NCBI GenBank assembly: GCA_016191995.1
Contig: JACPVA010000053.1
Coordinates: 1 to 55,694 of the forward strand
DNA from: Burkholderiales bacterium
Lineage (GTDB): Bacteria > Pseudomonadota > Gammaproteobacteria > Burkholderiales > Burkholderiaceae_C
Direction of reading: 5' to 3'
DNA length: 55,694 bases
Shown here: one piece after another, positions 29,225-37,831 of the stretch
Layout of the letters: each line of letters begins with the position of its first letter
How positions within the stretch are numbered: the first letter of the stretch is position 1
Notes under the pieces: generated by a model
Database searches by the model: none
What the model saw: only the letters and a program-made list of their open reading frames with translations
Told to the model about the DNA's origin: nothing
Made by a program: the position numbers and the translations under genes

Positions 29225-30538
29225 TCATCCGAGCAGGTCGCGCATGCGGTACCAGGCCATGCCCAGCACCAGCGCCGGCGTGCGCAGCAGCGGCCCGCCG
29301 GGGAAGGGCCGGTGCTTCAGGCGCGCGAAGACGTCGAAGCGGCCGGCGTCGCCGGCGATCGCCTCCGCCGCGATGCGCCCGGCCAGGCCCGTCAGCGCCA
29401 GGCCGTGGCCCGAGAAGCCTTGCAGGTACAGCACGTTCGGCGCATCCGGCAGGCGGCCGAAGTCGGGCGCGCGGTTCAGCGTGATGTCGACGAAGCCGCC
29501 CCAGGCATGCTCGATCGGCACGTCGGCGAGCTGCGGGAAGGTCAGCAGCATGCGCCGGCGCATGCCCTCGGCCAGCCGCGCCGGCGTCAGCGTCGAGTAG
29601 CTGACGCGCCCGCCGTAGAGCAGCCGGTCGTCGCCGGTCAGGCGGAAGTAGTCGAGCACGAAGTTGGTGTCGCAGACCGCGGCGCGCGACGGGATCAGCG
29701 CGTCGGCGCGCGTACGGCCGAGCGGCGCGCTGCAGGCGATGTAGGTGCCGACCGGCATCACGCGCGGCGCCAGCGCCGGCGCGAGCGACGCGCCGTCGTC
29801 GTGCAGGTAGACGTTGCCGGCCAGCAGCACGTGGCGCGCACGCACGCGCCCCTGCGGCGTGCGCAGCCGCACCGGCGCGCCGGGCTCGAGCGCGACCGCC
29901 GGCGTGTTCTCGAAGATCCGCACCCCGGCCTCGACCGCCGCGCGGCCCAGCCCGAGGGTGTACTTCAGCGGGTGCAGGTGGCCCGAGCGCGGGTCGTGCA
30001 CGCCGCTGTGGAAGCGCCGGCTCGCGATCCAGCCACCGACCTCGGCGGCCCCGATGCGCTGCAGCGCATAGCCGTAGACGCGCTCGATGCGGTCGGCCCA
30101 GTCGCTCAGCTCACGACCCTTGCGCGCGCTCGTTGCCAGCCCGAGGTAGCCGGCCCGCCACTCGCAGTCGATCGCGTGGCGTGCGATGCGATCGCGCATC
30201 AGGTCCAGCGCCTCGATCGTCATGCCCCACACGCGGCGGGCGTCGGCCGCGCCGAGCTGCGCCTCGATCACCGACTGGTCGCAGGCCAGCCCGTGGATCG
30301 CCTGCCCGCCGTTGCGCCCGCTGGCGCCGAAGCCGAGCGTGCGCGCCTCCAGCAGCACGACCTCCAGCCCGCGCTCGGCCAGTTCCAGCGCCGCCGACAG
30401 ACCCGCCAGCCCGCCGCCGACCACGGCCACGTCGGCCTCGGCGTCGCCCTGCAAGGGCGGATGGGCGGCGCCGCGCGGCGCGGTGGCCGCGTAGTACGAA
30501 TCCCGGGTCAGCTCGCGGTCGGTGTCCAGCAAGGGCAT
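29225..30538 (-). CDS. puuB: Gamma-glutamylputrescine oxidoreductase, PuuB-like
   Basis: An FAD-dependent DAO-family oxidase of 437 residues. The FAD-binding motif VVGGGLAGLSAALELAERG is at residues 39-57, followed by LLEARTLGFGASGRNGGQA, the hallmark of PuuB/OrdL-type oxidases, and a C-terminal LQGFSGHGLALTGLAGRIAAE. It would oxidise gamma-glutamylputrescine to the aldehyde handled by PuuC. It is 51 bases behind the leading aminotransferase. Start is ATG 30538. Confidence 0.92.
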   Translation of the reverse strand: MPLLDTDRELTRDSYYAATAPRGAAHPPLQGDAEADVAVVGGGLAGLSAALELAERGLEVVLLEARTLGFGASGRNGGQAIHGLACDQSVIEAQLGAADARRVWGMTIEALDLMRDRIARHAIDCEWRAGYLGLATSARKGRELSDWADRIERVYGYALQRIGAAEVGGWIASRRFHSGVHDPRSGHLHPLKYTLGLGRAAVEAGVRIFENTPAVALEPGAPVRLRTPQGRVRARHVLLAGNVYLHDDGASLAPALAPRVMPVGTYIACSAPLGRTRADALIPSRAAVCDTNFVLDYFRLTGDDRLLYGGRVSYSTLTPARLAEGMRRRMLLTFPQLADVPIEHAWGGFVDITLNRAPDFGRLPDAPNVLYLQGFSGHGLALTGLAGRIAAEAIAGDAGRFDVFARLKHRPFPGGPLLRTPALVLGMAWYRMRDLLG

Positions 30539-30589
30539 GGAAGGGCGGCGTTGGCGATTTCCGGTCGCTGAAGCAGGCTTCGGGCGGGT

Positions 30590-31897
30590 TCAGGCGGCGC
30601 GCCGCAGCGCCTGGCGCAGCGTGTCGACGAGCTGGTCGATCTGGGCGCGCTCGATGATCAGCGGCGGCGACAGCGCCACCGTATCGCCGGTCGTGCGCAC
30701 CAGCACGCCTTGCTCCCAGCAATCGAGGAAGACGCCGAACGCGCGCCGCGTCGGCTCGCCCGCGATCGGCGCGAGCTCGACGCCGCCGACCAGGCCGATA
30801 TTGCGCACGTCGATCACGTTCGGCTCGCCGCGCAGCGCGTGCAGCTGCTCGGCGAAGTAGGGCTCGAGCGCCCTGGCGCGCGTCAGCAGCCCCTCGTCGG
30901 CGTAGGTCTGCAGCGTCGCGAGCCCGGCCGCGCAGGCCAGCGGGTGCGCCGAGTAGGTGTAGCCGTGGAAGAACTCGATCATGTTCTCCGGCCCTGTCAT
31001 GAAGGCCTCGTGGATCGTGTCGCGCACGAGCACCGCCCCCATCGGCACGCTTCCGTTGGTCAGCCCCTTGGCCGCCGTCATGATGTCGGGCGTGACGCCG
31101 AAGGTCTGCGCGCCGAACGGGCTGCCGGTGCGGCCGAAGCCGGTGATGACCTCGTCGAAGATCAGCAGGATGCCGTGGCGGTCGCAGATCTCGCGCAGCC
31201 GCTGCAGGTAGCCGTGCGGCGGCACCAGCACGCCGGTCGAGCCGGCCACCGGCTCGACGATGACGGCGGCGATCGTCGACGCGTCGTGCAGTGCGACGAG
31301 CCGCTCGAGGTCGTCCGCCAGCTCCGCGCCCTGCGCCGGCTGGCCGACGCTGAAGGCATTGCGCGCCGGGTCGTGGGTGTGCCGAATATGGTCGACGCCG
31401 GCGAGCAGGGTGCCGAAGTGCTTGCGGTTGGCGACCATGCCGCCGACCGAGATGCCGCCGAAATTGACCCCGTGGTAGCCGCGCTCGCGTCCGATCAGCC
31501 GCGTGCGCTGGCCCTCGCCGCGCGCGCGGTGGTAGGCCAGCGCGATCTTCAGCGCGGTCTCGACCGACTCCGACCCGGAGTTGGTGAAGAAGACCTTCCC
31601 CATGCCGGCCGGCGCGATCGCCGCCAGCCGCTCGGCGAGCTCGAAGGCCTTGGGGTGGCCCATCTGGAACGGCGGCGCATAGTCCATCTCGGCTGCCTGG
31701 GCCTGGATCGCCTGCACGATCTGCGGCCGGTTGTGGCCGGCGTTGACGCACCACAGCCCGGCCACGCCGTCGAGGATCTGGCGCCCGTCGGCATCCCAGT
31801 AGTGCATGCCCGATGCGCGAACCAGCATGCGCGGCGCCTTCTTGAACTGGCGGTTGGCGGTGAAGGGCATCCAGAAGGCGTCGAGATTCCTGGCCAT
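30590..31897 (-). CDS. Class III aminotransferase, omega-amino acid/beta-alanine:pyruvate-like
   Basis: A 435-residue PLP enzyme: TNSGSESVETALKIAL for PLP phosphate, FDEVITGFGRTG with Asp248, and Lys277 in TAAKGLTNGSVPMGA. The beginning FWMPFTANRQFKKAPR is a hallmark of omega-amino acid:pyruvate (beta-alanine) aminotransferases. In this cluster it could transaminate GABA, beta-alanine or diamines. It heads the polyamine cluster, divergent from the Lrp-family regulator; the 146-base interval between them should contain the promoter. Start ATG 31897 is chosen over the open extension upstream, which lacks family similarity. Confidence 0.9.
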   Translation of the reverse strand: MARNLDAFWMPFTANRQFKKAPRMLVRASGMHYWDADGRQILDGVAGLWCVNAGHNRPQIVQAIQAQAAEMDYAPPFQMGHPKAFELAERLAAIAPAGMGKVFFTNSGSESVETALKIALAYHRARGEGQRTRLIGRERGYHGVNFGGISVGGMVANRKHFGTLLAGVDHIRHTHDPARNAFSVGQPAQGAELADDLERLVALHDASTIAAVIVEPVAGSTGVLVPPHGYLQRLREICDRHGILLIFDEVITGFGRTGSPFGAQTFGVTPDIMTAAKGLTNGSVPMGAVLVRDTIHEAFMTGPENMIEFFHGYTYSAHPLACAAGLATLQTYADEGLLTRARALEPYFAEQLHALRGEPNVIDVRNIGLVGGVELAPIAGEPTRRAFGVFLDCWEQGVLVRTTGDTVALSPPLIIERAQIDQLVDTLRQALRRAA

Positions 31898-32043
31898 GGC
31901 GCAGCTCCGGCGGGGTGGACGTCGGTGGGGCTCGAGAGTGCGCAGTCTAGCCAGCGCGACGTGCAATGTGCGTGCAAGATCGATCGGGGCCGGCCCGCGT
32001 CGGTGCACAATCCTGCGGCCGACCCGGCTCTGGACGGCAGGAT
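31898..32043. promoter_or_regulatory. Divergent promoter region of polyamine cluster and lrp-type gene
   Basis: This 146-base interval lies between two divergent starts. It contains several imperfect copies of a TGCAA/TGCAC motif (GTGCAATGTGCGTGCAAG near 31959-31977 and GGTGCACAATC near 32005-32015), AT-richer than the surroundings, that could be regulator sites. Lrp/AsnC proteins often control their neighbours, so this is the expected place of control. No clear -10/-35 pair could be assigned by eye. Confidence 0.45.
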
Positions 32044-32532
32044 ATGCGAAACCGCAAGCCCGTTGCACAACTCGATTCGATCGACCGCGCGATCCTCGCC
32101 GTCCTGCAGGACGATGGCCGGATCAGCAACCAGGCGCTGGCCGCGCGAGTGCACCTGTCGCCGTCGGCCTGCCTGCGGCGCGTCAAGACGCTGGAGGACG
32201 GCGGCGTGATCGCGCGCTACGTCGCGCTGCTGGACCCGAAGTCGATCGGGCGCCCGGGAACGAGCTACACGATCGTCAACCTGGAGGGCACGCAGCCGCA
32301 CAAGCTCGAGGCCTTCGAGCGCGCGGTGCGCGACACGCCCGAGATCCTGGACTGCTTCTACGTCGCCGGCACCGACGACTACCTGATCCGCTTCAGCTAC
32401 TGCGACGCCGAGGACCTCGAGCATTTCTTCGCCGAGATCCTGCCGCGGCTGCCCGGCGTCGTGCGCTCCAACTCGATGCTGGTGCTGCGCACGGTCAAGA
32501 AGACGACCGCGCTGCCGCTGCAGCCGATGTGA
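32044..32532 (+). CDS. Lrp/AsnC-family transcriptional regulator
   Basis: The 162-residue product has the Lrp architecture: N-terminal helix-turn-helix (LDSIDRAILAVLQDDGRISN and then ALAARVHLSPSACLRRVKTLEDGGVI) and a C-terminal ligand-sensing RAM domain (DCFYVAGTDDYLIRF ... LPGVVRSNSMLVLRTVKKTTALPL). It is divergent from the polyamine cluster and is the likely regulator of it, responding to an amino acid or amine; no PuuR-type repressor is seen nearby. The start is ATG 32044, preceded by CAGGAT. A bidirectional hairpin follows its stop. Confidence 0.93.
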   Translation: MRNRKPVAQLDSIDRAILAVLQDDGRISNQALAARVHLSPSACLRRVKTLEDGGVIARYVALLDPKSIGRPGTSYTIVNLEGTQPHKLEAFERAVRDTPEILDCFYVAGTDDYLIRFSYCDAEDLEHFFAEILPRLPGVVRSNSMLVLRTVKKTTALPLQPM

Positions 32533-32592
32533 CCGGCGCGGCAACGCCCGGCGGCCTTGCCGACCGCGGCCGTCCCGCGCAGACTCTCATCG

Positions 32593-32611
32593 ACCGGGGC
32601 ATCGCCCCGGT
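32593..32611. terminator. Bidirectional hairpin between convergent genes
   Basis: ACCGGGGC (32593-32600), loop ATC, GCCCCGGT (32604-32611): a perfect 8-bp GC-rich stem in the gap between the Lrp-type gene and the convergent hemerythrin gene. There is no long T-run on either side. Confidence 0.5.
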
Positions 32612-32629
32612 TCATGGAAGACCTCCGCA

Positions 32630-33199
32630 TCAACCGCAAGTCTCGCCGCGCGCGCGGTCGGCCGCGGTCTGCGCCTCGTGGTGCTGGCGTGCGCGCGGAT
32701 AGACACGCACCTCCTCCAGCGCGATATGCTCCTCGTACAGGCTGCGGAAGACCGGCAGCGCCTCGCGCAGCAGTGCCAGGTCGCAGCCCGCCTGGCCACG
32801 CGCGACGGCGTCGAGCTGCGGGCCGATCTCGATCCAGTCCTGCTCCAGCCAACCGTGGTCCTGCTGCAAGCGGCGTACGTCGTGCACCAGTTCGGCGTCG
32901 GCCGATGCGAGCAGCGGGGGGAAGACGACGCGCTCCTCCTCGGCGTGGTGCGCGCGCGCGTGCAGGTCGAAATGGTCGCGCACGGCCGCGGCGAGCTCGC
33001 GCGCACGATCGTCGGCTCCGTCCTCGAGCAGGTGCGCGACCAGATCGTCGAACCGCGTCATATGCTCGAGCATCGCGCGGTGCTCGGCCTGCAGCGTGTC
33101 GATCGCCGGCAGCGGCGGGGCTGCGTCGCGCTCGGGACGCGGCGCGCGGTGAGCGGGCGGGGTCATCATGCGGCTCCGTGCAGGGGGCGGTCCGGCCAT
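32630..33199 (-). CDS. Hemerythrin-domain protein
   Basis: A four-helix hemerythrin/HHE domain that binds a di-iron centre and may sense or store oxygen or nitric oxide. Ligand-bearing segments are LQAEHRAMLEHMTRF, DHFDLHARAHHAEEERVVFP, QQDHGWLEQDW and LYEEHIALEEVRVYP, giving the His/Glu pattern of the family. The first 30 residues are Pro/Arg-rich; Met11 (33169) is an alternative start. It follows the agmatinase-like gene on the same strand after 123 bases, in which a 9-bp inverted repeat (33244-33252 with 33284-33292) lies, so it is probably transcribed separately; a TTGACA occurs on the minus strand at 33239-33234. Confidence 0.88.
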   Translation of the reverse strand: MAGPPPARSRMMTPPAHRAPRPERDAAPPLPAIDTLQAEHRAMLEHMTRFDDLVAHLLEDGADDRARELAAAVRDHFDLHARAHHAEEERVVFPPLLASADAELVHDVRRLQQDHGWLEQDWIEIGPQLDAVARGQAGCDLALLREALPVFRSLYEEHIALEEVRVYPRARQHHEAQTAADRARGETCG

Positions 33200-33243
33200 G
33201 ATCGGCGCCGTCCTCGCGGGCCGGCTTGCGTGATGTCAAGAAT

Positions 33244-33292
33244 GCACGATGCGCCGCCCATCCCGCGCGGCCGGCCGGCTCGTGCATCGTGC
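33244..33292 (-). terminator. Inverted repeat behind the agmatinase-like gene
   Basis: GCACGATGC (33244-33252) pairs perfectly with GCATCGTGC (33284-33292) around a 31-base GC-rich loop, and on the minus strand it is followed by ATTCTTG. It lies 30 bases after the stop of the ureohydrolase gene and may end its transcript. Confidence 0.45.
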
Positions 33293-33322
33293 TTCCAGGG
33301 CTGGCGCAGGGCCCTGCCGAGC

Positions 33323-34240
33323 CTAGGCCCGCGCGACGCAGGCGCACAGATAGGTCCACACGAAGGACGCTGCCGCCAGGCTGGTCAGCTCGGCGTGGTC
33401 GTAGGCCGGCGCGACCTCGACGCAGTCCATCCCGACCCAGGACAGGTCTGCGAGATCCTCGAGCAGCGTCAGCACCTGCGCGCTCGTCAGGCCGCCCGGC
33501 TCGGGGGTCCCGGTGCCGGGGGCGAAGGCCGGGTCGAGGCAATCGATATCGAGGCTGAGGTAGACCGGCGGGTGGCCATGCGCGGCGAGTCGATCGCGGA
33601 TCGCGTCGCACACCGGCGCGAGTTGGGCCGGCGCCTCCAGCCCGCGCAGGTCGCGGGCGCCGAAGATCAGCCCGCCGCGGTCGCGCACATGCTCGCGCGC
33701 CGCGCGCGTCCCCGATGACCGGATGCCGATCTGCGTCACGCACGCCGGCACGAGCAGGCATTCCTGCAAGGCCTCCCAGACCCAGGTGCCGTGGCCGCTG
33801 GGCTCGCCGAAGTGGTCCTGCCAGGTGTCGCAGTGCGCGTCCAGGTGCACGAGCGCCAGCGGGCGGCCGAGCCACTCGCGGTAGGCGCGCAGCAGCGGCA
33901 GCGTGATCGAGTGGTCGCCGCCGAGCCAGGCCATGTGGTGGCGCCGGATCAGGGCGGCCACCGGTGCGGCCATCGCCTCGCGCATCGCGCCGAGCGAGGT
34001 GTTCGGCAGCGCCAGGTCGCCGGCGTCGCCGAGGTGGCCGAGCGGCGAGACGTCGAAGTGCGGGTGGATGCCGTCGCACAGCATGTGGCTCGCCTGGCGG
34101 ATCGCGCGCGGGCCCATGCGCGCGCCCGGGCGGCCGGTGGTCGACCCGTCCCAGGCGATGCCGGCGACCGCCAGCGGCTGGTCCGCAGCCGGCGGGGCTT
34201 TCAGGAACCGGGTGTCGCTGAGGTAGGCGAAGTCGTGCAT
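33323..34240 (-). CDS. speB: Agmatinase-like ureohydrolase
   Basis: A 305-residue Mn-dependent ureohydrolase. The metal-binding motifs are GGDHS (His110), HLDAHCDTW (Asp134, His136, Asp138) and SLDIDCLDP. Agmatinase, which makes putrescine and urea from agmatine, fits the closeness to the polyamine-degradation cluster; guanidinobutyrase or guanidinopropionase cannot be excluded, since these share all metal motifs. The 34241-34574 interval ahead of it is shared with the aceA promoter region. Start ATG 34240. Confidence 0.88.
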   Translation of the reverse strand: MHDFAYLSDTRFLKAPPAADQPLAVAGIAWDGSTTGRPGARMGPRAIRQASHMLCDGIHPHFDVSPLGHLGDAGDLALPNTSLGAMREAMAAPVAALIRRHHMAWLGGDHSITLPLLRAYREWLGRPLALVHLDAHCDTWQDHFGEPSGHGTWVWEALQECLLVPACVTQIGIRSSGTRAAREHVRDRGGLIFGARDLRGLEAPAQLAPVCDAIRDRLAAHGHPPVYLSLDIDCLDPAFAPGTGTPEPGGLTSAQVLTLLEDLADLSWVGMDCVEVAPAYDHAELTSLAAASFVWTYLCACVARA

Positions 34241-34454
34241 CGGTGGCGGCGGGTCGGACAGCCGGCCGGTCGGGGCGGCTCGGGATCATACGGATGCGTC
34301 GAGGGACCGCGCACGATTTCACCGCCTTGGGTCTGTTTTCATGATGTGGAAACAAGATTGCTGCGCCGCAGCGTGAACTTTCGCCAAGTCGAATCGTGTT
34401 TCGCGATGCGGAACCGCGGTCCTAAGTGCTTGATTTGTCGGCCCCTAATCTTTT

Positions 34455-34477
34455 GTCTTATATAAGACATAAGTCTT
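34455..34477 (+). promoter_or_regulatory. Operator-like palindrome before isocitrate lyase
   Basis: GTCTTATATAAGAC (34455-34468) is a perfect 14-bp palindrome; it overlaps a second dyad AAGAC-ATAA-GTCTT (34464-34477). Both are in the AT-rich part of the 334-base interval 34241-34574, about 100 bases before the aceA start. TATAAG could double as a -10 element, in which case a repressor bound here would block initiation. The rest of the interval contains no gene. Confidence 0.65.
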
Positions 34478-34574
34478 GCGGCGCGACACCCGCCCCGGTA
34501 CGCTGCCCGCGTTGCACCGGCGATTTCGTCGGCTTTTCTCCAACCCGCATCCCGACCCCCACAGGAGCCCCTCG

Positions 34575-35891
<1,317 letters not shown>

Positions 35892-35904
35892 TCGACGACG
35901 GCAC

Positions 35905-35970
35905 GGCCCGGCAGGACGCCGGGCCGCGGCTCCGCATCGAGACGCCCGGCCACGCCGGGCGCTTTCGTTT
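35905..35970 (+). terminator. Tandem hairpins after aceA
   Basis: GGCCCGGC-AGGAC-GCCGGGCC (35905-35925) is followed by GCCCGGC-CAC-GCCGGGC (35944-35960) and then GCTTTCGTTT. The second has a 7-bp GC stem and a T-rich tail, like an intrinsic terminator; both lie within 80 bases of the aceA stop. Confidence 0.75.
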
Positions 35971-36136
35971 GCGCGGGCGGGTGGCGACGGCCATGCTCCA
36001 CTGCGGGCCGTGCATGAGCGCCAATCCGCGTTGGCGTTCAATCGGCAGGGATTGGGTTGTCGGCGATGGACCACTGTCGGTCCGTTGCCGCCCCTCGACA
36101 GCAGTCTTCTTTTGTATGCGTGCCATGACCGAGCGG

Positions 36137-36238
36137 GCCGAGGACGGCGGGTACCCTTGCCCTCCATGTCCCCCGCCATCGGCCTTCGGCCGCTGGCTCC
36201 TCCTCTACTTACGGTCAAGGGCACCCGCCGCCCTCGGC
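36137..36238. repeat. Structured element, copy 1 (long terminal stem, conserved core)
   Basis: Terminal arms 36137-36161 and 36214-36238 are inverted repeats of 25 bases with 22 matches. Between them the core holds CTCCATGTC plus CCCC (from 36162), an apical hairpin GCCA-T-CGGCC-TTC-GGCCG-C-TGGC (36175-36197) and CTCCTCCTCTACTTACG (36197-36213). Copy 2 at 36286-36386 has the same order in the opposite direction. It lies in the convergent intergenic gap between aceA and the Fe-alcohol dehydrogenase, within a 640-base stretch (35892-36531) that has no gene. Confidence 0.9.
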
Positions 36239-36285
36239 AGGCCGCGGAGCTGGTGTTCGACGGTCGAATACCTTGGCGGTGGCAG

Positions 36286-36386
36286 GCCAAGGTCGGCGGG
36301 CACCCTCCCACGTAAGTAGAGGAGGAGCCGGCGGCGCAAGCCGACGGCGGGGGACATGGAGTGGGAGGGTGCCCGCCGGCCTTGGC
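36286..36386. repeat. Structured element, copy 2, inverted relative to copy 1
   Basis: Arms 36286-36310 and 36362-36386 pair with 24 of 25 matches. Read on the minus strand, the core contains the same CTCCATGTC plus C-run and the same CTCCTCCTCTACTTACG (36327 to 36311) as copy 1, with the apical hairpin changed to GCCG-T-CGGC-TTGC-GCCG-C-CGGC. Paired bases differ from copy 1 in a compensating way while unpaired bases are unchanged. No reading frame in it is convincing. Confidence 0.9.
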
Positions 36387-36531
36387 ACGCGCGGTCGTCG
36401 TACGCGGCCAGGTGCAAACAGCGGGCCTGAGCGAAGGACAGCAACGGGCCGGCCGCGTCCATTCGACTGCGACTGCGGGCGCCAGTCGAGGGCTTGAACG
36501 CGATCCCGAATGAGGCCGACGCGCGGCTGCG

Positions 36532-37689
36532 TCACATCGACTCGGCCAGCATCCGCCGATAGTCCTCGCGCGTCGCGATCACCGGGTTGGTCTTGTGGCA
36601 GTGGTCGGCCATCGCACCGTCGATCACGCGCTCGAAGACGCCTTCGTCGACCCCCATCGCGCGCAAGCCCGCCGGCAGCCCGAGCCGTGTGCTCAGCGCG
36701 CGCACCGTATCGGCAACCGCGTGGCCGTCGTCGTCGCAGCCCGCCAGCCCCATCGCGTGCGCCATGCGCTGCAGCCGTCGCTCGCGCCGGATGCTGTCGG
36801 CGCGCGCATTGAAGCGGATCACCGCCGGCAGGAAGACCGCATTGAGCGTGCCATGGTGCAGCCGCGGGTCGACGCCGCCCAGGCTGTGCGACAGCGAATG
36901 CACGCAGCCCAGCCCCTTCTGGAATGCCATCGCACCCTGCATGCTCGCGCTCATCATCTGCCAGCGCGCGTCGCGGTCCAGGCCGTCTCGTGTCGCACGC
37001 TCGAGATGCGCCCAGCCGCGCTCCAGCCCGTCCAGGGCAATGCCGTCGGCCGGCGGGTTGACGGCCGGCGCCATGAAGGTCTCCATGCAATGCGCGATCG
37101 CGTCCATCCCGGTGGCCGCGGTCAGGCCGGGCGGCAGGCCCAGCGTCAGCTCGGGGTCGAGGATCGCCGCCTTCGGCATCAGGTGCCAGCTGTGGAAGCC
37201 GAGCTTGCGCCCGTCGTCGACGATCACGATCGCGCCGCGCGCGACCTCGCTTCCAGTGCCGGCCGTCGTCGGCAGCGCGACCAGCGGTGCGACGCGCGCC
37301 GTGATGCGGTCGCTGCCGCCTTCGATCGTCGCGTAGGTCGCGAGCGGGCCCTCGTGCGTGGCGAGGATCGCCACCGCCTTGGCCAGGTCGATGCTCGACC
37401 CGCCACCGATCGCGACCAGCCCGTCGCAGCGCTCGCGCCGATAGACCGCGACCGCCGCGCGCACCGCGGCCTCGGTCGGGTTGGACGGCGTGGCGTCGAA
37501 GATCGAATAGGGCAGGCCGCCGGGTGCGTCCATGGCCTCCAGCGCCTGCGCCAGCACGCCGGCATCGCGAACGCCGGCGTCGCTGACGACCAGCGGCCGG
37601 CGCATGCCGGCGCGCGCGCACTCCGCCGGCAGGATGCGCCGTGCGCCGTGGGCGATCTCGATCTGGGTCAGGTAGAGGATGCGGCTCAT
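36532..37689 (-). CDS. Iron-containing alcohol dehydrogenase
   Basis: A group III (iron-dependent) alcohol dehydrogenase of 385 residues. The NAD(P) segment is GGGSSIDLAKAVAIL, followed by PLVALPTTAGTGSEV, and the metal ligands sit in GMDAIAHCMETF, VHSLSHSLGG and HHGTLNAVFLP. Substrate cannot be fixed; 4-hydroxybutyrate, butanol or maleylacetate are known for relatives, and a 4-hydroxybutyrate role would connect to the GABA branch of the polyamine cluster. Start ATG 37689; the frame continues upstream without similarity. It is divergent from the esterase that follows and convergent with aceA. Confidence 0.9.
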   Translation of the reverse strand: MSRILYLTQIEIAHGARRILPAECARAGMRRPLVVSDAGVRDAGVLAQALEAMDAPGGLPYSIFDATPSNPTEAAVRAAVAVYRRERCDGLVAIGGGSSIDLAKAVAILATHEGPLATYATIEGGSDRITARVAPLVALPTTAGTGSEVARGAIVIVDDGRKLGFHSWHLMPKAAILDPELTLGLPPGLTAATGMDAIAHCMETFMAPAVNPPADGIALDGLERGWAHLERATRDGLDRDARWQMMSASMQGAMAFQKGLGCVHSLSHSLGGVDPRLHHGTLNAVFLPAVIRFNARADSIRRERRLQRMAHAMGLAGCDDDGHAVADTVRALSTRLGLPAGLRAMGVDEGVFERVIDGAMADHCHKTNPVIATREDYRRMLAESM

Positions 37690-37831
37690 GATCGTCCTCG
37701 ATGGGCCCGTCGCGGCGCCCGAGTATGCTCGCGCGGCGCCGAGCTCGGCCACCCGTGCCGACCCGGCCCGCGCTGTCGCGTACGCGACGCCCGCCACCTG
37801 CTCACCGCCCCGTCCCGAGCCCCAGCCCGCC

